Assembly (NCBI GenBank): GCA_003154855.1
Contig: PMEV01000165.1
Span: forward strand, 163 to 9,201
Direction of reading: 5' to 3'
DNA: 9,039 bases
From: Bryobacterales bacterium
GTDB taxonomy: Bacteria > Acidobacteriota > Terriglobia > Bryobacterales > Bryobacteraceae
Shown: piece after piece, positions 1 to 6,791 of the stretch
How positions within the stretch are numbered: position 1 is the first letter of the stretch
Layout of the letters: every line of letters begins with the position of its first letter
Made by a program: the position numbers and the translations under genes
Notes under the pieces: model-generated
Told to the model about the DNA's origin: nothing
Database searches by the model: none
Seen by the model: only the letters and a program-made list of their open reading frames with translations

Positions 1-55
1 TTTCCGGATGCGCCTTCGACCGTCCCGAGGGCGGCCAGCGTGATTGAGTGCAGCC

Positions 56-2761
56 TCACTCCTCGCGCAATACCCTCATGGGGTCCAGCCATGCCGCACG
101 CCATGCTGGAAGAGAGGCTGCCAGCGTGGTCGCCGCCGCCAGCATCGCCGCCGCCGCGAACATCAGCACAGGATCGTTCGGCTCGACCCCGTATAGCAGG
201 CTGCTAAGGAGCCTCGCCGAGGTCAACGCTCCCACCGCGCCCAGGGCGGTCCCGATGGCCAGCAGAACGGCGGCATCCCGCAGGATCAGCCAGACTACCG
301 CTCTCGTGCGCGCACCCAGCGCGACCCGAACACCGATCTCGCCTTTCCGCCTGGCGACGGAATATGCGGTCACGCCGTATAGTCCCACCATCGACAGAGC
401 GAGCGCCAGGGCTCCGAACAGCGTCGAGAGCGCCGCTACCAGGCGCTGCTGCTCGAGGGATTCGTCCACCTGCGTCTCGAAGCTGCGAAACTCGAGCGAG
501 ATATCCGCGCTCACGTCCGCAATCGCCTGCCTCACAGCCGGTGTGAGCGCACTGAAAGAGAGCGTGTGCCGCAGTTCGAAATTCAGGCTCGGGTACGAGT
601 GCGGATACTGCCCCATCGCCACGAAGGCGGCTATTGGCGCCGGCTCATCGACGCGTTGGTACTTGGCATCCTTGACCACGCCGATTACCTGGAGGCGCCA
701 TCCGGCGCCCACGCGGATGGTTCTGCCCAGGGGGTTGGCGGAACCGAAGAACTGCCGCGCCGCCGACTCGTTGACGATCATCGCCTGAGGCCACGCACTA
801 GGGCCGTCGAAGTCGTTGAAGTCGCGTCCCGCTACAAACGGCGTGCCCAACGTCTGGAAATACCCGGGCGAAACCCGGTTCATGTACAGCAAGGCGTCGG
901 GCCGCGGCTCTACGCCATAGCCGTCCGAGGGGATCCACTCGTTCCAGCATCCCTCGCCGATCGGCGTGAGATACGAACTGGAGGCCGAAGTGACGCCGGG
1001 CAGTTTTCGCAGGCGGTCGAGGATCTCCTTGTATACCCCCAGGCGCTTCTCCGGTTCCTTTACCGCATGCTGTGCATCCGCAGCCACCAGCAGCACCCCG
1101 CCGGTCCGGAAGCCGAGGTCCGCGTTCAACAGGTTCCGCAGCGTGCCGATGAAGAGACCAGCCGCCAGGAGCAGGATGAACGACACCGCGATCTGCGCCG
1201 CCGCGAGGCCCCTCCCCAGACGAAAGCGGCTCGACCCGCCCGCCGCACCGTGTCCGCGCTCCTTGAGCTCGTCGTTTAGCCCGGCGCGCGTGGCACGGAG
1301 CGCCGGGATCAGCCCAAACACCAATGCGGCGACTACGGCGATCGCCGCCGTGAACCCCAACACATGAAGATCGGGCGCGAGGTCGATCTCCACGGGGCTT
1401 TTCGTCATTGGCGATCTCGAAATGAAGCCCACCAGAATCCTGCCGCCCCAGAGGGCCAGCAGGAAACCGCAGCATGCCCCCAGTCCCGCGAGCAGCATGC
1501 TCTCCGTAATCAACTGCCGTATCAACCGCCGCCGGCTGGCCCCGATGGCCATGCGCATCGAAAGCTCCCGCTGGCGCGCCGCCGCCCGCGCCAGCAGGAG
1601 ATTGGCGATATTCGCGCAAGCGATCAGCAGCACCAATCCTGCAATCGCCATCAGCGCAACCAGAGCGGTACGATAGCGCTCTCCCACCTCGGAGAACCCG
1701 GTGGCGGCGGGGCTCAGGGCGAGCCCGTAGTTCCTGTAGTTCTGCTGTGCGCCGGGGCTCCAGTACGACGGCACGGTGGCGCGGAAGACCTCCGGCGCGA
1801 AGGCTCCCATGCGGCCTTGGGTTTCTTCCGGGCCAGCGCCCGGTTTGAGCCGCCCCACGATCCGCAGCCACCAGTAACCGCGCTGGTCCAGCACGCTCTC
1901 CTCCCCCCGCAGCAGCGGCTCGCATCCGATTGGAATCGCCACGTCGTAAGGCAGGTCCCGGTTGAGTCCCTTCATCCATGGCGGAGTCACACCGACGATG
2001 GTGAAGGGCTGCTGGTTCAGCCGCAGAGTCCGCCCGATTGCGCCCGGCTCCGCCTGGAAATAGCGCCGCCAGAAGTCGTAGCTAATCACCGCCACCGGCC
2101 CGTCGGAGCCGCAGCCGCGCCGGTCGTCGCGGCTGGTCAGCACCCGCCCGCGCAGCGCAGGCACGCCGAGCACATCGAAGTAGCCGCCGCTTACCCACAG
2201 CCCACGGACAAGCCGGCTCTCTTCGCCCTCGGAAAGATCGAAGCGCTCTTCCGCGTACGCCAGCACACCCGCAAACGCATCCTCCGAATCGCGAATGGCT
2301 TCCCATTGCGGATTTGTGAAGGCGACCCCGGAGTCTTTGCCGGCTATGCGAAGCCCGGCCAAGCCGTGCGGGTTCTTCATGGGCAGCGTCCGCAACATCA
2401 AGGCGTTGATGACGCTGTAGATCGCGGTGTTGGCGCCGATCCCCAACGCCAGCGACAGCACCGCTGTCAGCGCGAAAGCCGGATTTTTCGCGAGCGTGCG
2501 CATTCCGTAGCGCAGGTCCTCGATCCAGCTCTCGATGGCCGCCCAACCCCAGGTCTCTCGAGTCGCCTCTTTCACGGCGGTGGGGCTCCCCAGGTCCAGT
2601 CTGGCGGCACGGCGCGCCGCCTCGGGCGACAGTCCGTCCTGTTCGCGTTCCGCCGCTTCCTCCTCCAAGTGAAACTGGAGTTCGGCCTCGAGTTCCCTGT
2701 CGCGGGCCTTCCGGTTCCAGCCGAAGCTCAGCCAACGCAACACCCGCCGCAACGTCTGCAT
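56..2761 (-). CDS. ADOP-type (MacB/FtsX-fold) permease, long form
   Basis: A 901-residue inner-membrane protein of the acidobacterial duplicated orphan permease type: two fused MacB-periplasmic-core plus FtsX modules and no ATPase of its own. Residues 1-90 are a charged cytoplasmic extension typical of the long form (RDRELEAELQFHLEEE, then a segment ending in DLRYGMRTL). Hydrophobic segments lie near 96-122, 366-391, 417-446, 466-489, 519-541, 773-801, 822-852 and 863-884, with extracytoplasmic core domains at about 125-360 and 550-765. FtsX signatures are seen twice (RQRELSMRMAIGASR near 396-410; RKGEIGVRVALGAR near 805-818), and the C-terminus has the usual PAWRA...PMRVLR ending. The start lies 27 bp after the PadR stop with an AGAGGAA ribosome site just upstream, so the two form an operon. 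Substrate is unknown; related MacB-like proteins are mechanotransmission permeases for export, but no MacB ATPase or membrane-fusion partner is visible here. Confidence 0.93.
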   Translation of the reverse strand: MQTLRRVLRWLSFGWNRKARDRELEAELQFHLEEEAAEREQDGLSPEAARRAARLDLGSPTAVKEATRETWGWAAIESWIEDLRYGMRTLAKNPAFALTAVLSLALGIGANTAIYSVINALMLRTLPMKNPHGLAGLRIAGKDSGVAFTNPQWEAIRDSEDAFAGVLAYAEERFDLSEGEESRLVRGLWVSGGYFDVLGVPALRGRVLTSRDDRRGCGSDGPVAVISYDFWRRYFQAEPGAIGRTLRLNQQPFTIVGVTPPWMKGLNRDLPYDVAIPIGCEPLLRGEESVLDQRGYWWLRIVGRLKPGAGPEETQGRMGAFAPEVFRATVPSYWSPGAQQNYRNYGLALSPAATGFSEVGERYRTALVALMAIAGLVLLIACANIANLLLARAAARQRELSMRMAIGASRRRLIRQLITESMLLAGLGACCGFLLALWGGRILVGFISRSPMTKSPVEIDLAPDLHVLGFTAAIAVVAALVFGLIPALRATRAGLNDELKERGHGAAGGSSRFRLGRGLAAAQIAVSFILLLAAGLFIGTLRNLLNADLGFRTGGVLLVAADAQHAVKEPEKRLGVYKEILDRLRKLPGVTSASSSYLTPIGEGCWNEWIPSDGYGVEPRPDALLYMNRVSPGYFQTLGTPFVAGRDFNDFDGPSAWPQAMIVNESAARQFFGSANPLGRTIRVGAGWRLQVIGVVKDAKYQRVDEPAPIAAFVAMGQYPHSYPSLNFELRHTLSFSALTPAVRQAIADVSADISLEFRSFETQVDESLEQQRLVAALSTLFGALALALSMVGLYGVTAYSVARRKGEIGVRVALGARTRAVVWLILRDAAVLLAIGTALGAVGALTSARLLSSLLYGVEPNDPVLMFAAAAMLAAATTLAASLPAWRAAWLDPMRVLREE

Positions 2762-2788
2762 CTTGGTTCCTCTTGCCGCTTCCCCGTC

Positions 2789-3130
2789 TCAAGCCGGCCG
2801 CAATACCCGCCCGATCGCCGCCGACAACTCGTCCCACTTCGATTGCTCGGCCTGGAGCTGTTTCCGTCCCGTTCGCGTCAGCCGGTAGAATCTGGCCCGC
2901 TTGCCCTTGTCCGAAATCCGCCACTCCGCCTCGATCCAGCCGCGAGCCTCCAACCGGTGCAGAGCCGGGTACAGCGACCCCGTCTCCACCTGCAGCACGT
3001 CTTCCGACGCCGTCCGGATGTGTTTCGCAAGGGCGTGGCCGTGCGACGGCCCGAAAAGCAGCGTCCGCAGGATCATCAAGTCGAGCGTCCCCTGCAGGAG
3101 CTCGATGCGCGAATCGTTCTTCTTGTCCAT
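2789..3130 (-). CDS. PadR-family transcriptional regulator
   Basis: A 113-residue winged-helix repressor. The family signature is nearly complete: LLQGTLDLMILRTL at 11-24, GPSHGHALAKHI at 27-38, the GSLYPALHRLEARGWI wing/recognition region at 51-66, and YRLTRTGRKQL at 82-92, followed by a short C-terminal dimerisation helix with the conserved E...W (95-99). Length suits the compact PadR subfamily. It is the first gene of an operon with the long ADOP permease directly downstream; PadR-ADOP pairs are a recurrent arrangement in Acidobacteria. ATG is at 3128-3130, only about a dozen bases after the predicted transcription start, with a weak ribosome site (AACGGA). Two palindromes overlapping its promoter suggest autorepression. 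The effector is unknown; PadR proteins often respond to phenolic or membrane-active compounds. Confidence 0.93.
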   Translation of the reverse strand: MDKKNDSRIELLQGTLDLMILRTLLFGPSHGHALAKHIRTASEDVLQVETGSLYPALHRLEARGWIEAEWRISDKGKRARFYRLTRTGRKQLQAEQSKWDELSAAIGRVLRPA

Positions 3131-3138
3131 TCCGTTAT

Positions 3139-3175
3139 GTAGACAGTCTACTATATGGATGCGTAGTCTGTCTAC
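3139..3175. promoter_or_regulatory. Paired palindromic operator-like sites upstream of padR-ADOP operon
   Basis: At 3139-3151 lies a perfect 6-1-6 palindrome, GTAGACAGTCTAC. At 3163-3175 lies a second 13-mer, GTAGTCTGTCTAC, which keeps the outer GTAG/CTAC arms but has one mismatched pair inside. Their centres are 24 bp apart, a little over two helical turns, so two dimers could bind nearly the same face. The pair brackets the predicted -10 and covers most of the spacer of the padR promoter, as expected for autorepression. That PadR is the protein bound is inferred from position. Confidence 0.6.
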
Positions 3176-3179
3176 ACAA
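3150..3179 (-). promoter_or_regulatory. Predicted sigma70-type promoter of padR-ADOP operon
   Basis: Reading the minus strand, TTGTGT at 3179-3174 and TATAGT at 3155-3150 are separated by 18 bp. The -10 matches consensus at 5 of 6 positions; the -35 keeps TTG. Transcription would begin near 3143, giving a leader of roughly 13 nt before the PadR start codon. Both palindromes overlap this promoter. Confidence 0.5.
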
Positions 3180-3186
3180 TAATGCG

Positions 3187-3300
3187 TGGAGCGCCATCCT
3201 TCCCAGAGTCGCGTTCAAGGCCATTCTGCGGTGGATGGCAAACCACAATCTGCTGGTGTACCGCGGATTCCGGCTGGTTCGCCGGCAGCTCGGAGACTGA
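3187..3300 (+). pseudogene. Possible 3' remnant of an UppP/BacA-like gene
   Basis: A plus-strand frame of 37 codons ending at TGA 3298-3300 reads like the end of an integral membrane protein: AFKAILRWM, then NHNLLVYRGFRLV, then a short charged tail. The order and spacing (A-x-K-x-x-L, a hydrophobic stretch, then an aromatic residue followed by FR) resemble the last helix of undecaprenyl-diphosphatase as I remember it. There is no start codon or ribosome site, and the upstream part is the PadR promoter region, so if real it is only a relic. The comparison is from memory, and a chance open frame in GC-rich DNA is a serious alternative. Confidence 0.22.
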
Positions 3301-3326
3301 CCAATTATCGCTTCTGACCCCCTCTC

Positions 3327-3367
3327 AAAAACCGGCCTGCCCCACCGAGCGCTGGGTGGGACAGGCC
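3327..3367 (-). terminator. Terminator-like hairpin, copy 1 (34-bp repeat)
   Basis: Read on the minus strand, the 34-nt palindrome at 3367-3334 folds as two 16-nt arms (GGCCTGTCCCACCCAG first) with one U-G wobble and one C-C mismatch. It is followed after two bases by five T residues (3331-3327). It lies directly after the FecR-derived tail fragment and would end transcription coming from the zinc-ribbon gene. It is one of three copies of the same element in the window. Confidence 0.65.
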
Positions 3368-3738
3368 GCCTGGATCGGCGGTGCGCGTCTCCGCCGCGGC
3401 TCGTCGCACGGCTGGGAGTGTGGGACCCGCCGCCGCTGCTGTTGGTCCTGGGCGCGCTAGCGGCTGGGCGGCTCGCGCTGCCCCGGTAGACGACGCTCTG
3501 CGGCGTGGTGCGCTCACGCACAATCGGGGGGTTGATGCGGATCGACTCGTTGGTTCGGTTCGGCGCAGCCCCGGTCTGACGCCAATTCCAGCCTGGGTTC
3601 ACGCCCGCGCTGCTGGGCTCCCCGACGCGCCGCCATCCACCCGGGCTTTGCATCCCCGCGTTGGCGCTAAGACTCCTCTGGACCACCTGCTCCGTGCCAC
3701 GGCGCTGCTGCTCGAAGGCGCTGTCTTTGAGTGCTGAC
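3368..3738 (-). pseudogene. Duplicated 3' tail of the FecR/W-rich gene, front missing
   Basis: This segment matches the last ~120 codons of the intact FecR-like gene at 6853-8541 (its residues ~442-562). By eye the translated copies differ at about 16 of ~105 aligned positions, with no frameshift. The shared blocks include ESIRINPPIVRER, QSVVYRGSASRPAASAPRT and SHTPSRATSRGGDAHR. The signal peptide, FecR domain and W/Y-rich domain are absent. Going upstream the frame meets TAG, which is the stop of the neighbouring zinc-ribbon gene, only a few bases from the edge of homology. The original stop TGA has become CGA, so the frame would run on through the hairpin. It has no start signal of its own and is best read as a fragment serving as 3' untranslated sequence of the gene before it. 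Confidence 0.88.
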
Positions 3739-3743
3739 GGGAC

Positions 3744-3941
3744 CTAGCCTGGATCCTTCGAGAAGTGCTTTCGAAGCTTGGCGATTTCTTCACTGGACGG
3801 AGGCCAATTCGCGTCGCATGTATTACAGTGGAATACCAGCGTATCGGAGTTCAGCGCCGCTTCGAATTCTATCTGACTGAATGTGACTGTCTGGTTGTGG
3901 TTGTTCGGACACACAATATCGAACTCTAGGCTGTCGTTCAT
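3744..3941 (-). CDS. Small zinc-ribbon-like protein, function unknown
   Basis: A 65-residue soluble protein. C11-x3-H15 (CPNNH) and C39-x2-C42 (HCNTC) are spaced as a zinc ribbon would be, separated by a segment rich in F/E/L (TFSQIEFEAAL), then a helical end (SSEEIAKLRKHF). It probably binds one zinc ion; no enzyme motif is seen and I do not recognise a named family. ATG 3939-3941 is supported by a perfect AGGAGG four bases upstream. By hand count it has 98 G+C of 198 (about 49%), well below the ~65% of the ADOP genes, which suggests a different origin. Its stop sits at the edge of the FecR tail fragment, whose hairpin is the next possible terminator. No convincing promoter is seen upstream. 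Confidence 0.78.
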   Translation of the reverse strand: MNDSLEFDIVCPNNHNQTVTFSQIEFEAALNSDTLVFHCNTCDANWPPSSEEIAKLRKHFSKDPG

Positions 3942-3945
3942 GGGC

Positions 3946-3951
3946 CCTCCT
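3946..3951 (-). promoter_or_regulatory. Consensus Shine-Dalgarno of the zinc-ribbon gene
   Basis: AGGAGG on the minus strand, four bases before ATG 3941. It is the best ribosome site in the window and fixes the start, even though the frame stays open for 20 more codons upstream. Confidence 0.75.
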
Positions 3952-4004
3952 GCCGCCTGCGGAAGTTCGTCAATCGTTGCTGTGCTAATCTGCCGCAGCG
4001 CCTA

Positions 4005-4085
4005 CTCAAGCAGTGCTGTCAATCCTTGATAGTAGCGCAGGCCCGAGTCCTGGAGCTTTGCTGCCTCGGCCGTCTGGTCCGCCCC
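4005..4085 (-). other. Short open frame without start, unknown meaning
   Basis: Between TGA (4088-4086) and TAG (4004-4002) a minus-strand frame of 27 codons reads like a protein C-terminus (AAKLQDSGLRYYQGLTALLE). After the TAG the same frame continues without interruption for 20 codons into the ATG of the zinc-ribbon gene. This could be a relic of a longer gene or the end of a lost upstream gene, or chance. No start or ribosome site is visible. The rest of 3942-4087 shows nothing else: a TTGACA at 4022-4017 has no matching -10. Confidence 0.2.
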
Positions 4086-4087
4086 TC

Positions 4088-4129
4088 AAGAAAGTGGCTT
4101 GCCCCACCGAGCGCTGGGTGGAACGGGCT
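4088..4129 (-). terminator. Decayed terminator-like hairpin, copy 2
   Basis: Third member of the 34-bp palindrome family, at 4129-4096 on the minus strand, followed by the interrupted T tract TTTCTT (4093-4088). Compared with the copy at 6801-6834 it has several extra mismatches in the lower stem, so termination should be weaker. It lies about 70 bp after the stop of the short ADOP gene and is that gene's only terminator candidate. Confidence 0.5.
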
Positions 4130-4199
4130 CTCCGCCGCGACTGGTCGCACGGCTGGGAGTGTGGGACCCGCCTCCGAATCCGAAGAAGGCCACCACCTG
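4130..4199 (-). pseudogene. Internally deleted remnant of the FecR/W-rich gene
   Basis: On the minus strand this ~70 bp reads VAFFGFGGG (residues ~312-320 of the intact FecR-like protein) fused in frame to SHTPSRATSRGG (residues ~547-558). In the intact gene both parent sites carry the same 10-base string CGGCGGCGGG (complement of 7582-7591 and 6904-6913), which explains the join as recombination between short direct repeats removing about 680 bp. The fragment begins one base after the TAG of the short ADOP gene and runs into hairpin copy 2. It cannot make a protein; it is 3' flank of the ADOP gene. Confidence 0.8.
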
Positions 4200-4200
4200 C

Positions 4201-6663
4201 CTACCGGCTTCTTAAGGTGGCCATAGGCTCGGCGCTGGTGGCGCGGTGGGCCGGGATGTAGCTGGCGAGCACCGCCACCAAGCCGAGGAACACGGAGGAC
4301 GCTGCGAACGTGAGCGGGTCGGCGACGCTCACATGCACCAGCATGCCGCCCAGCAGGCGCGCGGCGATCAGCGCCGTCACGACGCCTGCCACGAGGCCCG
4401 GCGCCGTCATCAGCAGGCCCTCGCCCACCACCTGTCCGAGCACCTGGCTAGGCCGCGCTCCCAACGCCATCCGAATACCCATCTCCTGCGTGCGTTGGCT
4501 CACCGCGTAACTCATCACGCTGTACAGGCCGATCGCCGCCAGCAACAACGACAACGCAGCCACCACGCTCAGCAGGCTGGCCGCCACGTTCAGCGCGTAC
4601 AGCGAACCGGCATTGGCGTCCGCCAGCAACTGTGTGGTGAAGACCGCGTCCGGATTAAGCGCCAGAGCCTCCCGGCGCAACACCGGGACCATTCTCATCG
4701 GGTCGCCGGCGGTCTTGACGAAGACCGAGAAGTTCAGCCCGGGACGGAACCACTGCCGGAACGGCACGTAGAAGAACGGTGTCGGTCCCTCCAGCGGGGT
4801 GTGGTACTTGCTGTCCTTGACCAGCCCGACGACCGTGGTCGGGTTGCCTCCCATCCGCACCTTGCGCCCAATGGGATTGGCCCCCCTGAAGAACCGCCGC
4901 GCAAAGGTCTCATTGACGACCATGACCATCGGCGCTTCGAAGGCGTCCCGCTCGGTGAAATCGCGGCCTTCGAGCATCCGGATGCCCAAGAAATCGAAGT
5001 ATCCGGGAGCAACGGTGGCACGGTGGATCATCATCTGCTCGTTGGGCGCGGGAGCATAACCCTCGACTTCGAGCTGCTGCCACGGGCTCCATCCGCCTCC
5101 GGTGGGTGTCGACATGGGCACTACATCCGAGTAGCTCACCCCGGCCACGCCCGGCACAGTCTCCAGCCGCCGGCGCAACTCGCGACAGAACTGCCACTGC
5201 TCGGGGGCCGAGTAGCCGGCATTCGAGAGGTAGAACTGCGACACCGAAACGTTCGTCCGATCGAAGCCGGGCCGGATGCCGCTGGCGTTCTTGAAGCTCC
5301 GCCAGAAGAGCCCGGCCCCGATCATAGCCGCGACGGCCAGGGCCATCTCCGCCCCCACCAGCAAGCGGCGCAACCGGTGCGAACCGGTACCCAAGCCACC
5401 GCCCCGCCCGCCCTCATTCAGCGTCTCGCTCAAGCTGAAGCGGGCCGACATCACCGCTGGCGCCATGCCCGCGATCGGCGTTGCCAGGATCACCACCACC
5501 GCGGTGAATCCCAGCGTGGGAAGGTTGGGCCCGCCGCCCAGATCGACTGGGATATCGCGGTAGGCAAACAGATAGACCAGCGTCTGCCCCAACCACATCA
5601 TCAGGATCACTCCCAGCATGGCTCCGCCACCGGCCAGCAGAAAGGTCTCGATGAGCACCTGCCGGGCCACCCGGAGCCGCCCCGCCCCCAGCGCCAGGCG
5701 GATGCCGAACTCCTTCTGCCGGGACACGGCCCGCGCGAGCATCAGGTTGGCGATGTTCGCGCAAACGATGACCAGCATCAGGATCGACACCGCCATCAGG
5801 ATCTTCAGCGGCCTGCCCAGCATGCCCTGCGCGCCGAGGTGACCTTGCCAGAGGGGCGTCAACGTCAGGTCCACCCCGCGGTTGCTGTTGGGGTACATAG
5901 CCGCCAGGCGCCTGCCCAATGCGGCCACCTCCGCCCGCGCCTGTTCCAATTTCACGCCTGGCTTCAGCCGCACGATGGTCGAAGTCTGGTCTCGGGTCCC
6001 CCGGTAGTTGAGGGTTCCTTCGCCAGTGCCCATTGCGGTGGCCATCGTGGCCGGCATCCAGACGTCGAAGACCACGCCGGCCAGCGAGCCGTGGAACCCG
6101 GGCGGAGCGACTCCGACGATCGTCAGCCGGTTCCTGTTCAGCAGAATGCTCTTGCCCAGCGCCTTCGGGTCGCTGCGGAACTGGGTCTGCCACATTCGGT
6201 AGCTGATCACCGCGAAGGGGTAGGCCCCCGCCTGTTCGCGGCCCTCTTGCGGGACAAACGTCCGCCCAAGGAACGGCCTCACCCGCAGGACATCGAAGTA
6301 ATTCGCCGAGACCAGTTCGGCCCAGGCGCGCTGGGTTTTGCCTTCCTTCCCGACGCTCAACGGCGTGATGCGCCCGAGGGCGACGCCCGAAACGAGCTTC
6401 AGATTGTCCCGGTAGTCGCGGTAGTCCAGGTAGGACGTGTTCACCAGGTATTCGCCGCCCGGGGTCACCGTTTCGATGAGAGCCAGTTCGTGCGCATCCG
6501 CGACGCCCGGCAGCGGATTGAGAAGCACGGCATTGATCCAACTGAAGACCGTCGTGTTCACCGCGATTCCGACTCCGAGCGTGAGAACCGCCACAGCCGT
6601 GAACCATTTGTTCCGGAGCAGGATTCTCATCCCGAACAGGACGTCCTTCGTGATGGCGGGCAT
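4201..6663 (-). CDS. ADOP-type (MacB/FtsX-fold) permease, short form
   Basis: An 820-residue inner-membrane protein with two MacB-core plus FtsX modules. Unlike the permease at 56-2761 it lacks the ~80-residue cytoplasmic extension and starts almost at the first helix (MPAITKDVLFGMRILLRNKW). Hydrophobic segments are near 21-47, 286-310, 337-366, 383-405, 436-455, 692-720, 740-772 and 783-803; extracytoplasmic domains span about 50-280 and 465-690. FtsX signatures are RQKEFGIRLALGAGR (315-329) and QRTQEMGIRMALGAR (723-737), and the C-terminus is PAHRATSAEPMATLR. No PadR gene is attached, so it is likely controlled separately. The ribosome site before ATG 6663 is weak (TAAGG). The stop at 4201 abuts a FecR-gene remnant. 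Substrate and partner ATPase are unknown. Confidence 0.92.
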   Translation of the reverse strand: MPAITKDVLFGMRILLRNKWFTAVAVLTLGVGIAVNTTVFSWINAVLLNPLPGVADAHELALIETVTPGGEYLVNTSYLDYRDYRDNLKLVSGVALGRITPLSVGKEGKTQRAWAELVSANYFDVLRVRPFLGRTFVPQEGREQAGAYPFAVISYRMWQTQFRSDPKALGKSILLNRNRLTIVGVAPPGFHGSLAGVVFDVWMPATMATAMGTGEGTLNYRGTRDQTSTIVRLKPGVKLEQARAEVAALGRRLAAMYPNSNRGVDLTLTPLWQGHLGAQGMLGRPLKILMAVSILMLVIVCANIANLMLARAVSRQKEFGIRLALGAGRLRVARQVLIETFLLAGGGAMLGVILMMWLGQTLVYLFAYRDIPVDLGGGPNLPTLGFTAVVVILATPIAGMAPAVMSARFSLSETLNEGGRGGGLGTGSHRLRRLLVGAEMALAVAAMIGAGLFWRSFKNASGIRPGFDRTNVSVSQFYLSNAGYSAPEQWQFCRELRRRLETVPGVAGVSYSDVVPMSTPTGGGWSPWQQLEVEGYAPAPNEQMMIHRATVAPGYFDFLGIRMLEGRDFTERDAFEAPMVMVVNETFARRFFRGANPIGRKVRMGGNPTTVVGLVKDSKYHTPLEGPTPFFYVPFRQWFRPGLNFSVFVKTAGDPMRMVPVLRREALALNPDAVFTTQLLADANAGSLYALNVAASLLSVVAALSLLLAAIGLYSVMSYAVSQRTQEMGIRMALGARPSQVLGQVVGEGLLMTAPGLVAGVVTALIAARLLGGMLVHVSVADPLTFAASSVFLGLVAVLASYIPAHRATSAEPMATLRSR

Positions 6664-6686
6664 GGCGGCCTTAGTGGGGCAACTGG

Positions 6687-6723
6687 AGTTCCAATTGTAA
6701 ACTATTCCCTACATTGGAGAACT
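6687..6723 (-). promoter_or_regulatory. Candidate promoter with flanking inverted repeat for the short ADOP gene
   Basis: A minus-strand TACAAT (6699-6694) lies about 30 bases before the ADOP start codon; no good -35 is found at 16-18 bp spacing. AGTTCCAAT (6687-6695) and ATTGGAGAACT (6713-6723) form an inverted repeat with a two-base bulge around this -10, a possible repressor site. The rest of 6664-6852 contains the FecR terminator and otherwise nothing recognisable. Confidence 0.35.
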
Positions 6724-6791
6724 GGGCAAGCAGCCTGTTCGCTTGTGGGATGCATCGTGCGGTTTTGGGATGCGGCAGTCGCGTACCTCGC

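Noticed and set aside
56..2761. Naming the permeases macB
   Set aside because: MacB has an N-terminal ATPase domain; no Walker A or signature motif is present and the FtsX/MacB-core unit is duplicated.
1364..3142. 592-codon plus-strand open frame opposite ADOP and padR
   Set aside because: It spans two well-supported minus-strand genes and reads as compositional noise.
3135..3686. 183-codon minus-strand frame as an independent gene
   Set aside because: The first ~105 codons are the FecR tail copy with no ribosome site at the Met; the rest is read-through of a lost stop into the hairpin and the padR upstream region.
4017..4022. TTGACA on the minus strand as promoter for the zinc-ribbon gene
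   Set aside because: No -10-like hexamer occurs at 15-19 bp spacing downstream.
6741..6776. Short direct repeat containing GGGATGC upstream of the short ADOP gene
   Set aside because: Two units of under ten matching bases; too short to distinguish from chance.
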